Below, one piece after another: positions 27,072 to 39,254 of a stretch of 64,000 nt of DNA. A program made the position numbers and the translations under genes. The notes under the pieces were generated by a model. It was not told the origin of the DNA. It saw only the letters and a program-made list of their open reading frames with translations, and did not search any database. The DNA is from Gammaproteobacteria bacterium. Its GTDB lineage: Bacteria > Pseudomonadota > Gammaproteobacteria > Pseudomonadales > Ketobacteraceae. The stretch is taken from positions 62,001-126,000 of the forward strand of contig JABLXQ010000028.1 in NCBI GenBank assembly GCA_013178375.1. The letters are read 5' to 3'. Numbering within the stretch: the first letter of the stretch is position 1; every line of letters starts with the position of its first letter.

Positions 27072-27962
27072 TCAAAGCGATGTCAGCAGTTTGCGCACCC
27101 AGCTCTTGTCTTTGTCGTGTTCCCGCAACGTCAGCATCTCGCCAATCAGATCCTGAATCGAAAACGCCACCTGATCACGCAGATCGAACAGCGCATCCTC
27201 GTCATTTTCGCGGCCACGATAGGCCGACACATCGATTTCATCGCCAATGGCAAAATAAAACCGCTCGGGCCGTGGCAATGCCGTCAGACCCAGACCACGA
27301 GGAATCGGCATCAGAATGTCGCCACCGCGCAGAAAACTGTTCTTGTCCAGCAGTCCGGCTTTTTTCATCAGCTTGCCCACGGGCGACTGCACGATGTCGT
27401 CGGCGTCCAGCAGGATGTCATAGGCATCGTCCGGCCCCACCGCCGCAAATGGCAGAATGTTGTAACCATTGGCGATGGCCATGGCGCAGAAACCGGTGCG
27501 ACGCTTCCAGGTCAGCTGGTACTGCTCACCCTTGCGCTTGCTGACTTCGCGGGCACCGCCGGGAAACACCATCACGTGCTCGCCGCGCTGCATCAGTTCG
27601 GTACAGTTTTCCCGCGTGCCTTCCACGCCGCCGATGCGGTCCAGCATGTTGCGCCAGCCGGGAAAATCATAATGGGCGTGATCCGCCAGCGTTCGAATCA
27701 GAACACCCTGCTCGCGATACACCTGCGCGATCAGCAGCGGCACATCCAGCACGCCAAAAATGGTGTGGTTGCCCACCAGCAACGTGGGTCTGGTGGGGTC
27801 AATCTTGTCCAGTCCGAAAAAGCGCGGGCTGAAGTAGAAGCGCAGCGGCGCGGTGAAACGCCACATCTGCTCGGCCGTCATCAGGTCGGTGTCGAACGGA
27901 CGGTGTTGATAGCTCATGAGTTCCCTCGTGGAAAATGCCTCGGTGGTCGATACCCTGGACAT
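27072..27962 (-). CDS. Lysophospholipid/diacylglycerol acyltransferase-like protein
   Basis: The 296-residue protein has VGNHTIFGVLDVPLL, a variant of the acyltransferase HxxxxD motif. It also has VMVFPGGAREVSKRKGE, very like the FPGGAREA motif of DGAT2-type enzymes, and LPFAAVGPDDAYD. It probably transfers an acyl group from acyl-CoA to a glycerolipid or alcohol. The protein is short, with no clear transmembrane helix, so it should bind the membrane peripherally. Oil-accumulating marine bacteria carry similar proteins, but a storage-lipid role is inference. Confidence 0.82.
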   Translation of the reverse strand: MSRVSTTEAFSTRELMSYQHRPFDTDLMTAEQMWRFTAPLRFYFSPRFFGLDKIDPTRPTLLVGNHTIFGVLDVPLLIAQVYREQGVLIRTLADHAHYDFPGWRNMLDRIGGVEGTRENCTELMQRGEHVMVFPGGAREVSKRKGEQYQLTWKRRTGFCAMAIANGYNILPFAAVGPDDAYDILLDADDIVQSPVGKLMKKAGLLDKNSFLRGGDILMPIPRGLGLTALPRPERFYFAIGDEIDVSAYRGRENDEDALFDLRDQVAFSIQDLIGEMLTLREHDKDKSWVRKLLTSL

Positions 27963-28090
27963 GACAGGGATCGTGGCATGAAATCCTGTGTGTTTACTGT
28001 GCCGTGTCCGCCCCGGTAAACCATTGGCAGACGCGACGTGAAAACGGTATACAAGGCCATTTCCGTCACCACAAGACGGGTGGCCAGACG

Positions 28091-28127
28091 AAAAAACCCG
28101 GCCGGGACATGCCGCAGCCGGGTTTTT
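28091..28127 (-). terminator. Rho-independent terminator of sucCD
   Basis: An ACCCGGC/GCCGGGT stem (28096-28102 and 28117-28123) is followed on the minus strand by a T-run. It lies 20 bases beyond the sucD stop. The plus-strand side is also T-rich, so it may be bidirectional. Confidence 0.85.
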
Positions 28128-28147
28128 GGATCATGACCAACGCCGGA

Positions 28148-29023
28148 TTATTTCCAGCCAGTCACTTCCTTCACAGCCAGACCCAGTTCGGACGGGTTGC
28201 GAACGGTTTTAACACCAGCCGCTTCCAGCGCCGCGAATTTGTCAGCTGCAGTACCTTTGCCGCCCGCGATGATCGCACCGGCGTGGCCCATGCGCTTGCC
28301 AGCAGGAGCGGTAACGCCCGCGATGTAGGACACAACCGGCTTGGTCACGTTGGCTTTGATGAACGCCGCTGCTTCTTCTTCCGCGCTGCCACCGATCTCG
28401 CCCACCATGATGATGGCTTCGGTCTGGGAATCGTTTTGCAGCAATTCCAGCGCGTCGATAAAGGTGGTGCCGGGGATCGGGTCGCCGCCGATGCCGATAC
28501 AGGTGCTCTGGCCAAAGCCCAGCGCTGTAGTCTGGTTCACCGCTTCATACGTCAGGGTGCCGGAGCGGGAAACGATGCCCACGCGGCCTGGCTTGTGAAT
28601 GTGACCCGGCATGATGCCGATCTTGCACTCGCCCGGAGTGATCACGCCAGGGCAGTTGGGGCCGATCAGGCGCACACCCTTGCGTACCACGTATTCCTTC
28701 ACGAACAGCATGTCCAGGGCAGGAATGCCCTCGGTGATGCAGACGATCAGGGGGATGCCGGCGTCAGCCGCTTCCAGGATCGAGTCCTTGCAGAACGCGG
28801 CAGGAACGTAGATCACAGTGGCATCGGCGCCAGTTTCTTTGACGGCGTCAGCAACGGTGTTGAAGACAGGCAGGTTCAGGTGCTTCGTGCCGCCCTTGCC
28901 CGGGGTCACGCCGCCGACCATTTTCGTGCCGTACTCGATCGCCTGGGTGCTGTGCAGGGTGCCCTGGGCGCCAGTGAAGCCCTGGCAGATGACTTTGGTG
29001 TTCTTGTTGATTAAAACGCTCAT
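28148..29023 (-). CDS. sucD: Succinyl-CoA ligase alpha subunit
   Basis: The 291-residue protein has the CoA-binding fold ([17 protein letters not shown]), the motif [16 protein letters not shown] and the phosphohistidine loop [14 protein letters not shown]. With SucC it converts succinyl-CoA to succinate with substrate-level phosphorylation in the TCA cycle. The ATG overlaps the sucC stop by one base (TAATG), giving balanced synthesis of the subunits. Confidence 0.98.
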   Translation of the reverse strand: MSVLINKNTKVICQGFTGAQGTLHSTQAIEYGTKMVGGVTPGKGGTKHLNLPVFNTVADAVKETGADATVIYVPAAFCKDSILEAADAGIPLIVCITEGIPALDMLFVKEYVVRKGVRLIGPNCPGVITPGECKIGIMPGHIHKPGRVGIVSRSGTLTYEAVNQTTALGFGQSTCIGIGGDPIPGTTFIDALELLQNDSQTEAIIMVGEIGGSAEEEAAAFIKANVTKPVVSYIAGVTAPAGKRMGHAGAIIAGGKGTAADKFAALEAAGVKTVRNPSELGLAVKEVTGWK

Positions 29024-30189
29024 TATTTGCCCCTCACTGCTGCAACCACTTTCTCAGCAGCATCGTTGAATCCGGTTGCTGCGATGATGTTCAGACCGCT
29101 TTCCGCCAGTTTCTTCGCGCCCAGCTCGGCGTTGTTGCCTTCCAGACGCACGACGACCGGCACCTTCACGCCCACTTCTGCCACAGCGCCCATGACGCCG
29201 TCCGCAATCAGGTCGCAACGGACGATACCGCCGAAGATGTTCACCAGCACCGCTTTCACGCTTTCATCCGACAGGATGATCTTGAACGCCTCGGTAACGC
29301 GCTCTTTGGTTGCGCCGCCGCCCACGTCCAGGAAGTTGGCGGGCAGGCCGCCCTTCAGCTTGATCAGGTCCATGGTGGCCATGGCCAGACCGGCGCCGTT
29401 CACCATGCAGCCGATGTTGCCTTCCAGAGCCACGTAGTTCAGATCCCACTCGGCAGCGCGACGCTCGCGCTCGTCTTCCTGGGTCGGATCGTACATGGCC
29501 TGCAGGTCCGGATGACGGTGCAGAGCGTTGCCGTCCAGAACCAGTTTGGCGTCCAGGCAGTGCAGGTTGCCTTCGGTGGTGATCACCAGCGGGTTGACTT
29601 CGATCATCGACACGTCTTTCTCGATGAACATTTTGGCCAGGCCCAGGAAGATCTTGGTGAACTGCTTCACCTGCTCCGGGTTCAGGCCCAGTGCGTAGCC
29701 CAGATCGCGGCCCTGGTAAGGCTGTGCGCCTACCAGCGGATCGATAGTGGCTTTCAGGATTTTTTCCGGAGTGTTGTGGGCAACGGTTTCGATTTCCACG
29801 CCACCTTCGGTGGACGCCATGAACACCACGCGACGGCTGGCACGATCCAGCACGGCGCCCAGGTACAGTTCCTTGGCGATGTCGGTGCAGGATTCCACCA
29901 GAATCTTGCTGACGGGTTGACCCTTTGCGTCGGTCTGGTAGGTCACCAGGTTGGTGCCCAGCAGTTTCTTGGCGAAATCGATGATTTCGTCCTTCGATTT
30001 AACCAGTTTGACGCCCCCTGCCTTGCCACGCCCCCCGGCGTGCACCTGCGCCTTGACGACCCAGCGGCTGCCGCCGATGACGTCAGCTGCCTGCGCCGCT
30101 TCGTTAGGAGTGCTGGCCGCTACGCCCTGGGAAACCGGCAGGCCGTACTGCGCGAACAGTTGCTTGGCTTGATACTCATGTAAGTTCAT
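29023..30189 (-). CDS. sucC: Succinyl-CoA ligase beta subunit
   Basis: The 388-residue protein starts [19 protein letters not shown], the usual SucC N-terminus. The ATP-grasp fold has [26 protein letters not shown] and the C-terminal [11 protein letters not shown]. The ATG at 30189 has GGTGAG upstream, while the frame extends 25 codons further without similarity to the family. It begins after a 221-base gap that holds a terminator for lpd, so sucCD may have its own transcription start. Confidence 0.98.
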   Translation of the reverse strand: MNLHEYQAKQLFAQYGLPVSQGVAASTPNEAAQAADVIGGSRWVVKAQVHAGGRGKAGGVKLVKSKDEIIDFAKKLLGTNLVTYQTDAKGQPVSKILVESCTDIAKELYLGAVLDRASRRVVFMASTEGGVEIETVAHNTPEKILKATIDPLVGAQPYQGRDLGYALGLNPEQVKQFTKIFLGLAKMFIEKDVSMIEVNPLVITTEGNLHCLDAKLVLDGNALHRHPDLQAMYDPTQEDERERRAAEWDLNYVALEGNIGCMVNGAGLAMATMDLIKLKGGLPANFLDVGGGATKERVTEAFKIILSDESVKAVLVNIFGGIVRCDLIADGVMGAVAEVGVKVPVVVRLEGNNAELGAKKLAESGLNIIAATGFNDAAEKVVAAVRGK

Positions 30190-30334
30190 TGGCTCACCAT
30201 CGATCTGACTTTGTGTGGAAACTCCACGTTGAAGAATGTCGCCGCTCTTGTGGAACAGCGTCATATTCGCGTCACGGGATAAGGCACCGCCGTCTCGCCG
30301 ACAGCCACGCCGAATCGGGCAACCGCATTCAATA

Positions 30335-30393
30335 CCGGGCAGTCACTGCCCGGATTGAAAAAGCCAGATTGCAGTTGAGTCCACAATCCGGCT
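30335..30393 (-). terminator. lpd terminator/attenuator and second hairpin in the sucC leader
   Basis: On the minus strand GCCGGATTG pairs with CAATCTGGC (30392-30384 with 30371-30363, one G-U pair) and is followed by TTTTT, just after the lpd stop. A second hairpin, CCGGGCA/TGCCCGG (30353-30347 with 30341-30335), follows directly. The rest of the gap up to sucC (30190-30334) has no obvious strong promoter. The first hairpin can end or reduce transcription before sucC. Confidence 0.7.
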
Positions 30394-30410
30394 CGATTCG
30401 TTAAAACAGG

Positions 30411-31859
<1,449 letters not shown>

Positions 31860-31917
31860 CTATTTCTTTCCGTGTGCATTGCGGGTGGCGACCAGGGCCA
31901 CCCGGTGTGGAGGTCGA

Positions 31918-33159
31918 TCAGAGTTCCAGCAACAGACGTGCCGGATCTTCCACCAGTTCCTTCAGGGTCACCAGGAACTGCACTGCTTCCTTGCCGTCGA
32001 TCAGGCGGTGATCGTAGGACAGCGCCAGATACATCATCGGCAGAATCACCACCTGGCCATTCACGGCCATCGGGCGATCCTGGATCTTGTGCATGCCCAG
32101 AATGGCAGTCTGGGGCGGGTTCAGGATCGGCGTGGACCACAGGGAACCGAACACACCGCCGTTGGAAATGGTGAAGGTACCACCGGTCATGTCTTCCAGC
32201 GACAGTTTGCCAGCCTGGGCCTTCTGACCGTATTCCACGATTTTGCTTTCGATCTCGGCAAAGCCCATCTTGTCGACGTCACGCATGATAGGTACAACCA
32301 GACCGCGATCACTGGAGACCGCCACGCCGATATCGTAATAGCCGTGGTAGACGATGTCGTTACCGTCAATGGAAGCGTTGACAGAAGGATACTTGCGCAG
32401 GGCCTCAGTAGCCGCGCGCACGAAGAAAGACATGAAGCCCAGGCGGGTTCCATGGGCCTTTTCGAACACATCCTTGTAATTCTTGCGCATGTCCATGACC
32501 GGCTTCATGTTCACTTCGTTGAAGGTGGTCAGCATGGCGGCGTTGTGCTGGGCAGCGACCAGACGCTCGGCCACGCGGGCGCGCAGACGGGTCATCGGCA
32601 CACGGCGCTCTTCACGGTCGCCGGCTACGAAGGGAACCGCAGCGGCGGGAGCAGGCTTGGCAGCTTCGGTCTTCACCTGCGGCTTGGCTTCTTCCTTCGC
32701 CACAGTGGTACCACCTTTCAGGTGGGCCAGCACATCTTCCTTGGTAATACGGCCGCCCTTGCCAGTGCCCTTGATCTGGGCCGGGTCGAGATTGTTTTCT
32801 GCGATCAGCTTGCGCACTGCCGGGCCCCAGCTATCTTCAACCTGGGCATCGGCCGCAGCCGCTTCAGCCTTGGGTGCGACCGCTTCGGCCGCCTTGGCCG
32901 GTGCTGCAGCAACCTTGGCGCCGGCCGGTTCCAGCATGGCAATCAGTTCCTGGCTCAGCACGGTGTCGCCTTCGCCTTTGAGCACTTTGCTCAACACACC
33001 ATCATGGGGCGCCACCACTTCCAGCACCACCTTGTCGGTTTCAATATCGACCAGCAATTCGTCACGGGACACGGAGTCTCCGGGCTTCTTGTGCCAGGTT
33101 GCGACCGTGCCATCGGCAACCGCTTCAGGGAACTGGGGAGCTTTGATTTCGGTGGTCAT
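31918..33159 (-). CDS. sucB: Dihydrolipoyl succinyltransferase (E2 of 2-oxoglutarate dehydrogenase)
   Basis: The 413-residue protein has one lipoyl domain ([12 protein letters not shown], with the lipoylated Lys), an Ala/Pro-rich linker and a peripheral-subunit-binding domain ([13 protein letters not shown]). The catalytic domain ends with [17 protein letters not shown], holding the active-site His and Asp. It forms the core of the 2-oxoglutarate dehydrogenase complex. It lies 67 bases downstream of sucA. Confidence 0.97.
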   Translation of the reverse strand: MTTEIKAPQFPEAVADGTVATWHKKPGDSVSRDELLVDIETDKVVLEVVAPHDGVLSKVLKGEGDTVLSQELIAMLEPAGAKVAAAPAKAAEAVAPKAEAAAADAQVEDSWGPAVRKLIAENNLDPAQIKGTGKGGRITKEDVLAHLKGGTTVAKEEAKPQVKTEAAKPAPAAAVPFVAGDREERRVPMTRLRARVAERLVAAQHNAAMLTTFNEVNMKPVMDMRKNYKDVFEKAHGTRLGFMSFFVRAATEALRKYPSVNASIDGNDIVYHGYYDIGVAVSSDRGLVVPIMRDVDKMGFAEIESKIVEYGQKAQAGKLSLEDMTGGTFTISNGGVFGSLWSTPILNPPQTAILGMHKIQDRPMAVNGQVVILPMMYLALSYDHRLIDGKEAVQFLVTLKELVEDPARLLLEL

Positions 33160-33226
33160 CTGGTTTCCTTTTCGTCTTGTTCGTTCGTCTTGTTCGCTAC
33201 GGACGTGATCTATTCACAATGGATGC

Positions 33227-36061
33227 TTAAAACTGGAACGCCTGCTCAACCAGACGCGCCTGTTCCTCGGTGTGCCGCGACATGTAGCCAGCGGCCGGTG
33301 CGGCAGAACCCTCGCGGCCTGCGTAATTCAGGTACAGCGACGGGTTGTGCTTGAGCACCACGTGACGCATGTGGTGTTGACTGCAATACCAGGCGCCCTG
33401 GTTCATGGGCTCTTCCTGACACCAGACCACCGATTTCACATTGGGATACTGCGCAAACAGCTTGCCCAACTCTTCCTCGGGGAACGGATACAGCTGCTCG
33501 ATACGCAGAATGACCGTGTCCTTGATATCGCGCTGTTCGCGGTATTCGAACAGATCGTAGTACACCTTGCCGCTGCACAGGATAATCCGCTTGATCGCAT
33601 TCGGGTCATGTTGCGACTCGTCCGCCAGTGCCACCTGGAAATGGCCATTGGCCAGCTGCTCCAGTGAAGACTTGGCCAGCTTGTGGCGCAGCAGGCTCTT
33701 GGGCGACATCACGATGAGCGGCTTGCGCAATGGCCGGATGGCCTGGCGCCGCAGCATGTGAAACACCTGCGCCGGCGTGGACGGCACGCACACCTGCATA
33801 TTGTGTTCCGCACACAGTTGCAGGAAACGCTCCAGGCGGGCGGAAGAGTGTTCCGGACCCTGCCCTTCATAACCGTGCGGCAGCAGCATGGTCAGACCAC
33901 ACAGGCGCTGCCACTTGTGCTCGCCGGACGAAATGAACTGGTCGATGACCACCTGAGCGCCGTTGGCAAAATCGCCGAACTGCGCTTCCCAGATCACCAG
34001 CCCTTTCGGATCGGTGGTGGCGTAGCCGTATTCAAAGCCCAGCACCGCTTCCTCGGACAGCAACGAGTCGTACAAGTCGAACTGGGTGCCGTCGGCGCAC
34101 ACGGTCTTCAGCGGCACATGAGTGCCCCGCTGCTTCTGGTTATGCACCACCGCGTGCCGGTGCGAGAACGTACCGCGCCCCACATCCTGGCCAGTAATGC
34201 GCACCGGGTAACCCTGGGCCAGCATCGTGGCATAGGCCATGGTCTCGGCGAAGCCCCAATCGATGGCCAGCGCACCGGCAGCCATCTTGCGGCGGTCTTC
34301 CCAGATCTTGTCCACCTGACGCTGCAGCACCAAGCCGTCGGGAACGCGATCCATCTTGTGGGCCAGTTCCTGGATCAGCTTCACATCAACGCCGGTATCA
34401 AAATACGCGGAATAGGCATGGCCGATGTACGGCGTCCAGTCCACGAACAGGGTCTTGTTGGGCTCTTTTACGAGGGATTTCACCACATGCTCGCCGTTAT
34501 CCAGCGCGCGGCGGTAATCTTCCATCATGGAATCGTTTTCCGCCTGCGTCAGCACACCTTCGGTGACCAGACGCTCGGAATAGATTTCACGAGGATTCTT
34601 TTTCTTGCGGATCACGGAATACATGATCGGCTGGGTGATGGCCGGCTCGTCCGCTTCATTGTGACCACGGGCGCGGTAGCAGATAAGGTCAATGACGACG
34701 TCTTTCTTGAACTGCTGGCGGAAGTCGATGGCCATCTGCGTGACAAACAGCACTGCTTCCGGATCATCGCCGTTCACATGGAAAATCGGCGCCTGCACCA
34801 TCTTCGCCACGTCGGTGCAGTATTCGGTGGAACGCGCATCACGACGGTTGCTGGTGGTAAAGCCAACCTGGTTATTGATGATGATGTGCACGGTGCCGCC
34901 GGTGCGATAACCACGGGTCTGCGACATCTGGAAAGTTTCCATCACCACGCCCTGGCCGGCGAAAGCAGCATCGCCATGCACCAGCAGCGGAACGACCAAA
35001 TCACCCTTCTTGTCACCACGACGATCCTGGCGCGCCCGCACGGAACCTTCCACCACTGGCGACACGATTTCCAGGTGCGACGGATTGAACGCCAGTGCCA
35101 GGTGCAGCTCACCGCCCGGCGTCATCACGTTGGACGAGAAGCCCTGGTGATATTTCACGTCGCCAGAGCCCGATTCGTTGTGCTTGTGCTTGCCTTCGAA
35201 TTCGCTGAACAGTTCACCCGGGTTCTTGCCCAGAATGTTCACCAGCATGTTCAGACGGCCCCGGTGGGCCATGCCGATCACCAGTTCCTTGGCGCCGTAG
35301 CTGCCAGCGCGCTGGATGATTTCATCGACGCAGGGAATCAGGCTCTCGCCGCCCTCCAGACCAAAACGCTTGGTGCCGGGATACTTGGTGGCCAGTAATT
35401 TTTCCAGACCTTCCGCCGCAATCAGCCGCTCCAGCAAGTGGATTTTCACATCGCGGCTGTAATTGGGATGGGAGCGCACGCTCTCCATCCGCTGCTGAAT
35501 CCAGCGCTTCTCGGCGGTATCCACGATATGCATGTATTCGACGCCGATGCTGGTGCAATAGGTGCGCTCCAGAGCCTCGACGATTTCGCGGAGAGTGGCT
35601 TCTTCCTTACCGATGAAAACATTACCGGTCTGGAAAGTGGTATCCAGATCTGCGGCAGACAGGCCATGGTGAGTCAACTCGAGATCCGGGACTGATTCGC
35701 GCTCCATCAAACCCAGCGGATCAAGACTGGCTTTCTGGTGACCACGCACGCGGAAGCCGGTGATCAGCTGCAGAACCTTGACCTGTTTTTTCTCATGCTC
35801 GGATGAAACGCTGCTGACAACCAGCGGTTGCGCGCGATTCCGATTCTTGGCGAGGTAGAGGAAATGTTCCCGGACGGTCGAGTGGGGAATGTCTTGCTCG
35901 GTGCCATTTACGCGGGGGAGTTTATCGAAGTGGTCGCGCCACTGCTCCGGCACCGAATTCGGGTCCTTCAGATAGGACTCGTACAACTCTTCGATATAGG
36001 CGGCATTCGCCCCGAACAAATGGGACGTACTCCACTGCCGATACATCAAACCTTCATCCAT
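33227..36061 (-). CDS. sucA: 2-oxoglutarate dehydrogenase E1
   Basis: The 944-residue length is standard for E1o. It begins with a subunit-binding segment (SHLFGANAAYIEELYESYL) and contains GMAHRGRLNMLVNILGKNPG, GDAAFAGQGVVMETFQMS (thiamine diphosphate region) and LPHGYEGQGPEHSSARLERFLQLC-type sequence near the C-terminus. It decarboxylates 2-oxoglutarate and succinylates the E2 lipoyl group. It is preceded by 329 bases after sdhB that hold a likely promoter and a long leader, so it can be expressed apart from sdh. Confidence 0.98.
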   Translation of the reverse strand: MDEGLMYRQWSTSHLFGANAAYIEELYESYLKDPNSVPEQWRDHFDKLPRVNGTEQDIPHSTVREHFLYLAKNRNRAQPLVVSSVSSEHEKKQVKVLQLITGFRVRGHQKASLDPLGLMERESVPDLELTHHGLSAADLDTTFQTGNVFIGKEEATLREIVEALERTYCTSIGVEYMHIVDTAEKRWIQQRMESVRSHPNYSRDVKIHLLERLIAAEGLEKLLATKYPGTKRFGLEGGESLIPCVDEIIQRAGSYGAKELVIGMAHRGRLNMLVNILGKNPGELFSEFEGKHKHNESGSGDVKYHQGFSSNVMTPGGELHLALAFNPSHLEIVSPVVEGSVRARQDRRGDKKGDLVVPLLVHGDAAFAGQGVVMETFQMSQTRGYRTGGTVHIIINNQVGFTTSNRRDARSTEYCTDVAKMVQAPIFHVNGDDPEAVLFVTQMAIDFRQQFKKDVVIDLICYRARGHNEADEPAITQPIMYSVIRKKKNPREIYSERLVTEGVLTQAENDSMMEDYRRALDNGEHVVKSLVKEPNKTLFVDWTPYIGHAYSAYFDTGVDVKLIQELAHKMDRVPDGLVLQRQVDKIWEDRRKMAAGALAIDWGFAETMAYATMLAQGYPVRITGQDVGRGTFSHRHAVVHNQKQRGTHVPLKTVCADGTQFDLYDSLLSEEAVLGFEYGYATTDPKGLVIWEAQFGDFANGAQVVIDQFISSGEHKWQRLCGLTMLLPHGYEGQGPEHSSARLERFLQLCAEHNMQVCVPSTPAQVFHMLRRQAIRPLRKPLIVMSPKSLLRHKLAKSSLEQLANGHFQVALADESQHDPNAIKRIILCSGKVYYDLFEYREQRDIKDTVILRIEQLYPFPEEELGKLFAQYPNVKSVVWCQEEPMNQGAWYCSQHHMRHVVLKHNPSLYLNYAGREGSAAPAAGYMSRHTEEQARLVEQAFQF

Positions 36062-36358
36062 TGCAGATCACCGTGTCGAATCGGGACACTATCTGCAAGA
36101 CGCGAATCAGCAACAGACACGTTCAAACATGTTAGGATTGCGACAAGCCGGTTAGGCCAACAACGCTTCCAGATAGTTCGGTTTTACCGATAGCCCTTTG
36201 GTTATAAACAGACTCACAACCGCTTTTTGAGCGGGGGAGTAAACCAACAGCGCACGTCCCAACATTAGTTATTGGACGGCCCTGTCATTCCCAACATCAA
36301 GTGTAGCGTCTTTGCAAAACGCCGCCCAAAGGGAACGCTTGGGCGGCAAGACGCCAGA
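36062..36358 (-). promoter_or_regulatory. Long sucA leader region
   Basis: About 290 transcribed bases without a gene precede sucA. Visible structures, in transcription order, are a hairpin GCCGCCC/GGGCGGC (36347-36341 with 36327-36321) near the transcript start, and CCGCT/AGCGG farther on at about 36220-36235. The first hairpin is followed by GTTTTG, which is a weak terminator signal at best. From memory, conserved leader RNA motifs have been described upstream of sucA in pseudomonads; I cannot match this one without a covariance search. Confidence 0.45.
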
Positions 36359-36386
36359 ATTATAGTGATTTTTCCTTTGCTGACAA
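36359..36386 (-). promoter_or_regulatory. Promoter of sucA between sdhB and sucA
   Basis: On the minus strand TTGTCA (36386-36381), 16 bases, then a perfect TATAAT (36364-36359). It starts 4 bases after the sdhB stop codon. Transcription would start near 36352 and give a leader of about 290 bases. Confidence 0.65.
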
Positions 36387-36390
36387 GCTT

Positions 36391-37098
36391 TTAAGTTCCC
36401 TGCTGCAACAGCAGCGAACGGATGTGGCCGATAGCCTTGGTGGGGTTCAGGCCTTTCGGACAGACGCTCACGCAATTCATGATGCCACGGCAACGGAACA
36501 GGCTGAACGGATCGTCCAGCGCAGACAGACGTTCCTGCGTCATGGTGTCACGGCTGTCGGCAATGAAGCGGTACGCCTGCAACAAACCAGCCGGTCCGAT
36601 GAACTTGTCCGGGTTCCACCAGAACGACGGGCAGGAGGTCGAACAGCAGGCGCACAGAATGCACTCGTACAGACCATCCAGCTTGTCGCGCTCCGCCGGC
36701 GTCTGCAGACGCTCGATGGCCGGTGCGGGTGTGTTGTTCACAACATAGGGCTTGATCTTCTCGTACTGGTTGTAGAACAGGGTCATGTCCACCACCAGAT
36801 CGCGAATCACCGGCAGACCCGGCAGCGGGCGCAGGATCAGCTTGCCCTTGCCTTTGGTCGCCTGGGACACCGGCGTGATGCACGCCAGGCCGTTCTTGCC
36901 GTTGATGTTCATGCCGTCAGAACCGCACACGCCTTCACGGCAGGAGCGGCGATAAGCCAGCGAATCGTCCTTTTCCTTCACCAGGGCCAGAACGTCCAGC
37001 ACCATCAGATCCTTGCCGCCGGTATCGACCTGGTAATCCTTCATGTAAGGTTCGGCGTCGGTATCCGGGTTGTAGCGATAAATACTAACCTGCAACAT
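36391..37098 (-). CDS. sdhB: Succinate dehydrogenase iron-sulfur subunit
   Basis: The 235-residue protein has all three Cys clusters: CREGVCGSDGMNINGKNGLAC for [2Fe-2S] (written in part), CILCACCSTSCP and CRGIMNCVSVCPKGLNP for [4Fe-4S] and [3Fe-4S]. It carries electrons from SdhA flavin to the quinone site at SdhCD. It follows sdhA after 11 bases. Confidence 0.98.
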   Translation of the reverse strand: MLQVSIYRYNPDTDAEPYMKDYQVDTGGKDLMVLDVLALVKEKDDSLAYRRSCREGVCGSDGMNINGKNGLACITPVSQATKGKGKLILRPLPGLPVIRDLVVDMTLFYNQYEKIKPYVVNNTPAPAIERLQTPAERDKLDGLYECILCACCSTSCPSFWWNPDKFIGPAGLLQAYRFIADSRDTMTQERLSALDDPFSLFRCRGIMNCVSVCPKGLNPTKAIGHIRSLLLQQGT

Positions 37099-37109
37099 GT
37101 CGAATCACC

Positions 37110-38882
37110 TTAGTACGTTCTGATCTTGGGCTTGAAGGTCGGAACCTGCTTGGGAGCAAAGTTGACTTCACGCTTGCCGACGCGCTTGTCGGTCGGGAAA
37201 TAGATGGAGTGCACCAGCCAGTTCTCGTCATCGCGATCCGGGAAGTCGTAACGGCAGTGAGCGCCACGGCTCTCTTTACGCGCTTCCGCCGCGATAGCAG
37301 TCGCTTCCGCCACTTCCAGCAGGTTGTCCAGTTCCAGCGCCTCGATGCGGGCGGTGTTGTAGGATTTGCTCTTGTCCGTCAGGTGCGACTTGCCGATGCG
37401 CTCGCGCAGCTCGGCCAGTTTGGTTACGCCCTGCTGCATCAGATCGCCTTTGCGGAATACACCGAAGTTGTTCTGCATGTTGGTCTGCAGCTCTTTGCGC
37501 AGGGAGGCAACGCTCTCGCCGGACTTGCTGTTGTCCAGACGGTTGATGCGGCTGAACGCACGCTCCAGGTCAGACTCGCTGGTGTCGCGATGATCGATGC
37601 CTTCTTTCAGGGCCTTCTCGATGAAGATGCCCGCCGCACGACCAAACACCACCAGATCCAGCAGCGAGTTGCCACCCAGACGGTTGGCGCCATGTACGGA
37701 TACGCAGGCCACTTCGCCCACCGCATACAGACCGGGGATAATCTTGTCGACGCCATCGGCGCCCTGGGTAATCGCCTGGCCGTTGATGTTGGTGGGAATG
37801 CCACCCATCATGTAATGGCAGGTCGGCACCACCGGAATCGGCTCTTTCACCGGGTCCGCGTGAGCGAAGGTGATCGACAGTTCGCAGATACCGGGCAGGC
37901 GCTTGTGCAGCACTTCCTCACCCAGGTGATCCAGCTTCAGGTAAACGTGATCCCCTTCCGGACCGCAACCGCGGCCATCCAGGATTTCCTGCATCATGGA
38001 ACGTGCAACCACGTCGCGGCCGGCCAGATCCTTCGCGTTGGGCGCATAACGCTCCATGAAACGCTCGCCGTCCTTGTTCACCAGATAACCGCCTTCACCG
38101 CGGCAGCCCTCAGTGACCAGAACGCCCGCGCCGGCAATACCGGTCGGGTGGAACTGCCACATTTCGATATCCTGCACCGGGAAGCCGGCTCGCAGGGCCA
38201 TGCCCACGCCGTCGCCGGAGTTGATCAGGGCATTGGTGGTGGAGGAATAAATGCGCCCTGCTCCACCGGTGGCAAATACAGTAGCTTTGGATTTGAAGTA
38301 AACCGATTCGCCGGTTTCGATGTCGATGGCAATAACGCCGGTCACCGCGCCGTCCTGGTTGGTCACCAGATCAGCTGCATACCATTCGTTATAGAAGTTG
38401 GTGTTGAAACGGACGTTCTGCTGATACAGGGTATGCAACAGGGCGTGGCCGGTACGGTCCGCAGCTGCGCAGGTGCGTGCCGCCTGACCGCCTTCACCGT
38501 AATTCTTGGACTGGCCACCGAACGGACGCTGATAAATGCGGCCTTCGTCAGTACGGGAGAACGGCAGACCCATGTGTTCCAGCTCGAACACCACCTGGGG
38601 GCCGACACTGCACATGTACTCAATGGCGTCCTGATCACCGATATAGTCAGATCCCTTTACGGTGTCGTACATGTGCCAGCGCCAGTCGTCATTGGGATCG
38701 GAACTGGCAATCGCGCAGGTAATACCACCCTGTGCAGAAACAGTATGGGAACGGGTCGGGAAGACTTTGGAGATGAGCGCCGTTTTCTGTCCAGACTGGG
38801 CCAGCTGCAACGCAGCGCGCATACCGGCGCCACCGCCACCCACGATCACCGCATCAAACGTCAAGGTACGAATGTTCGACAT
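37110..38882 (-). CDS. sdhA: Succinate dehydrogenase flavoprotein subunit
   Basis: The 590-residue protein has the FAD motif [18 protein letters not shown], the flavinylated His in [20 protein letters not shown] and the C-terminal [14 protein letters not shown]. It oxidises succinate to fumarate in complex II on the cytoplasmic face of the membrane. It is separated from sdhD by three bases. Confidence 0.98.
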   Translation of the reverse strand: MSNIRTLTFDAVIVGGGGAGMRAALQLAQSGQKTALISKVFPTRSHTVSAQGGITCAIASSDPNDDWRWHMYDTVKGSDYIGDQDAIEYMCSVGPQVVFELEHMGLPFSRTDEGRIYQRPFGGQSKNYGEGGQAARTCAAADRTGHALLHTLYQQNVRFNTNFYNEWYAADLVTNQDGAVTGVIAIDIETGESVYFKSKATVFATGGAGRIYSSTTNALINSGDGVGMALRAGFPVQDIEMWQFHPTGIAGAGVLVTEGCRGEGGYLVNKDGERFMERYAPNAKDLAGRDVVARSMMQEILDGRGCGPEGDHVYLKLDHLGEEVLHKRLPGICELSITFAHADPVKEPIPVVPTCHYMMGGIPTNINGQAITQGADGVDKIIPGLYAVGEVACVSVHGANRLGGNSLLDLVVFGRAAGIFIEKALKEGIDHRDTSESDLERAFSRINRLDNSKSGESVASLRKELQTNMQNNFGVFRKGDLMQQGVTKLAELRERIGKSHLTDKSKSYNTARIEALELDNLLEVAEATAIAAEARKESRGAHCRYDFPDRDDENWLVHSIYFPTDKRVGKREVNFAPKQVPTFKPKIRTY

Positions 38883-38885
38883 GTT

Positions 38886-39254
38886 TTAGATTCCCCACAA
38901 AATCTGGACGCCCCAGATCACATACACGATCGTCACCAGCACGAAACCAGCCTGAAACGCAATCCGCAACGGAGTCGCGATGGCACCCAGCTGGCGGGTG
39001 GTAATATAGTCGGTAGACACAACCCACAGGCCAACCCAGGCGTGAGCCCCCATGGAAATCAGCGCAAGCAGGGAAAATACGCGCATATAAGTGCTGCTCA
39101 TAAAGGCATGCCACTGCGCATAGGTGAGATCGGGGGTAGAAATCAGAAAGCCCATCATGCAGAGGAAATACACACCCAGCACAACGGCTGTCGCACGCTG
39201 GATCACCCAGTCATAAAGACCGTTCTTACCCAGACTTGTAACGCTGGTTACCAT
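38886..39254 (-). CDS. sdhD: Succinate dehydrogenase membrane anchor subunit
   Basis: The 122-residue protein has three transmembrane helices (about 22-42, 56-78 and 92-115) and the heme/quinone region VFSLLALISMGAHAWVGLW. The ATG at 39254 overlaps the end of sdhC by seven bases (ATGGTAA). The open frame extends 64 codons upstream over sdhC, but only this start gives the family length and N-terminus (VTSVTSLGKNGLYDWVIQR). Confidence 0.93.
   Translation of the reverse strand: MVTSVTSLGKNGLYDWVIQRATAVVLGVYFLCMMGFLISTPDLTYAQWHAFMSSTYMRVFSLLALISMGAHAWVGLWVVSTDYITTRQLGAIATPLRIAFQAGFVLVTIVYVIWGVQILWGI

Noticed and set aside
33683-35398. 571-codon open frame opposite sucA
   Set aside because: Antisense shadow; composition and length are explained by codon bias of sucA.
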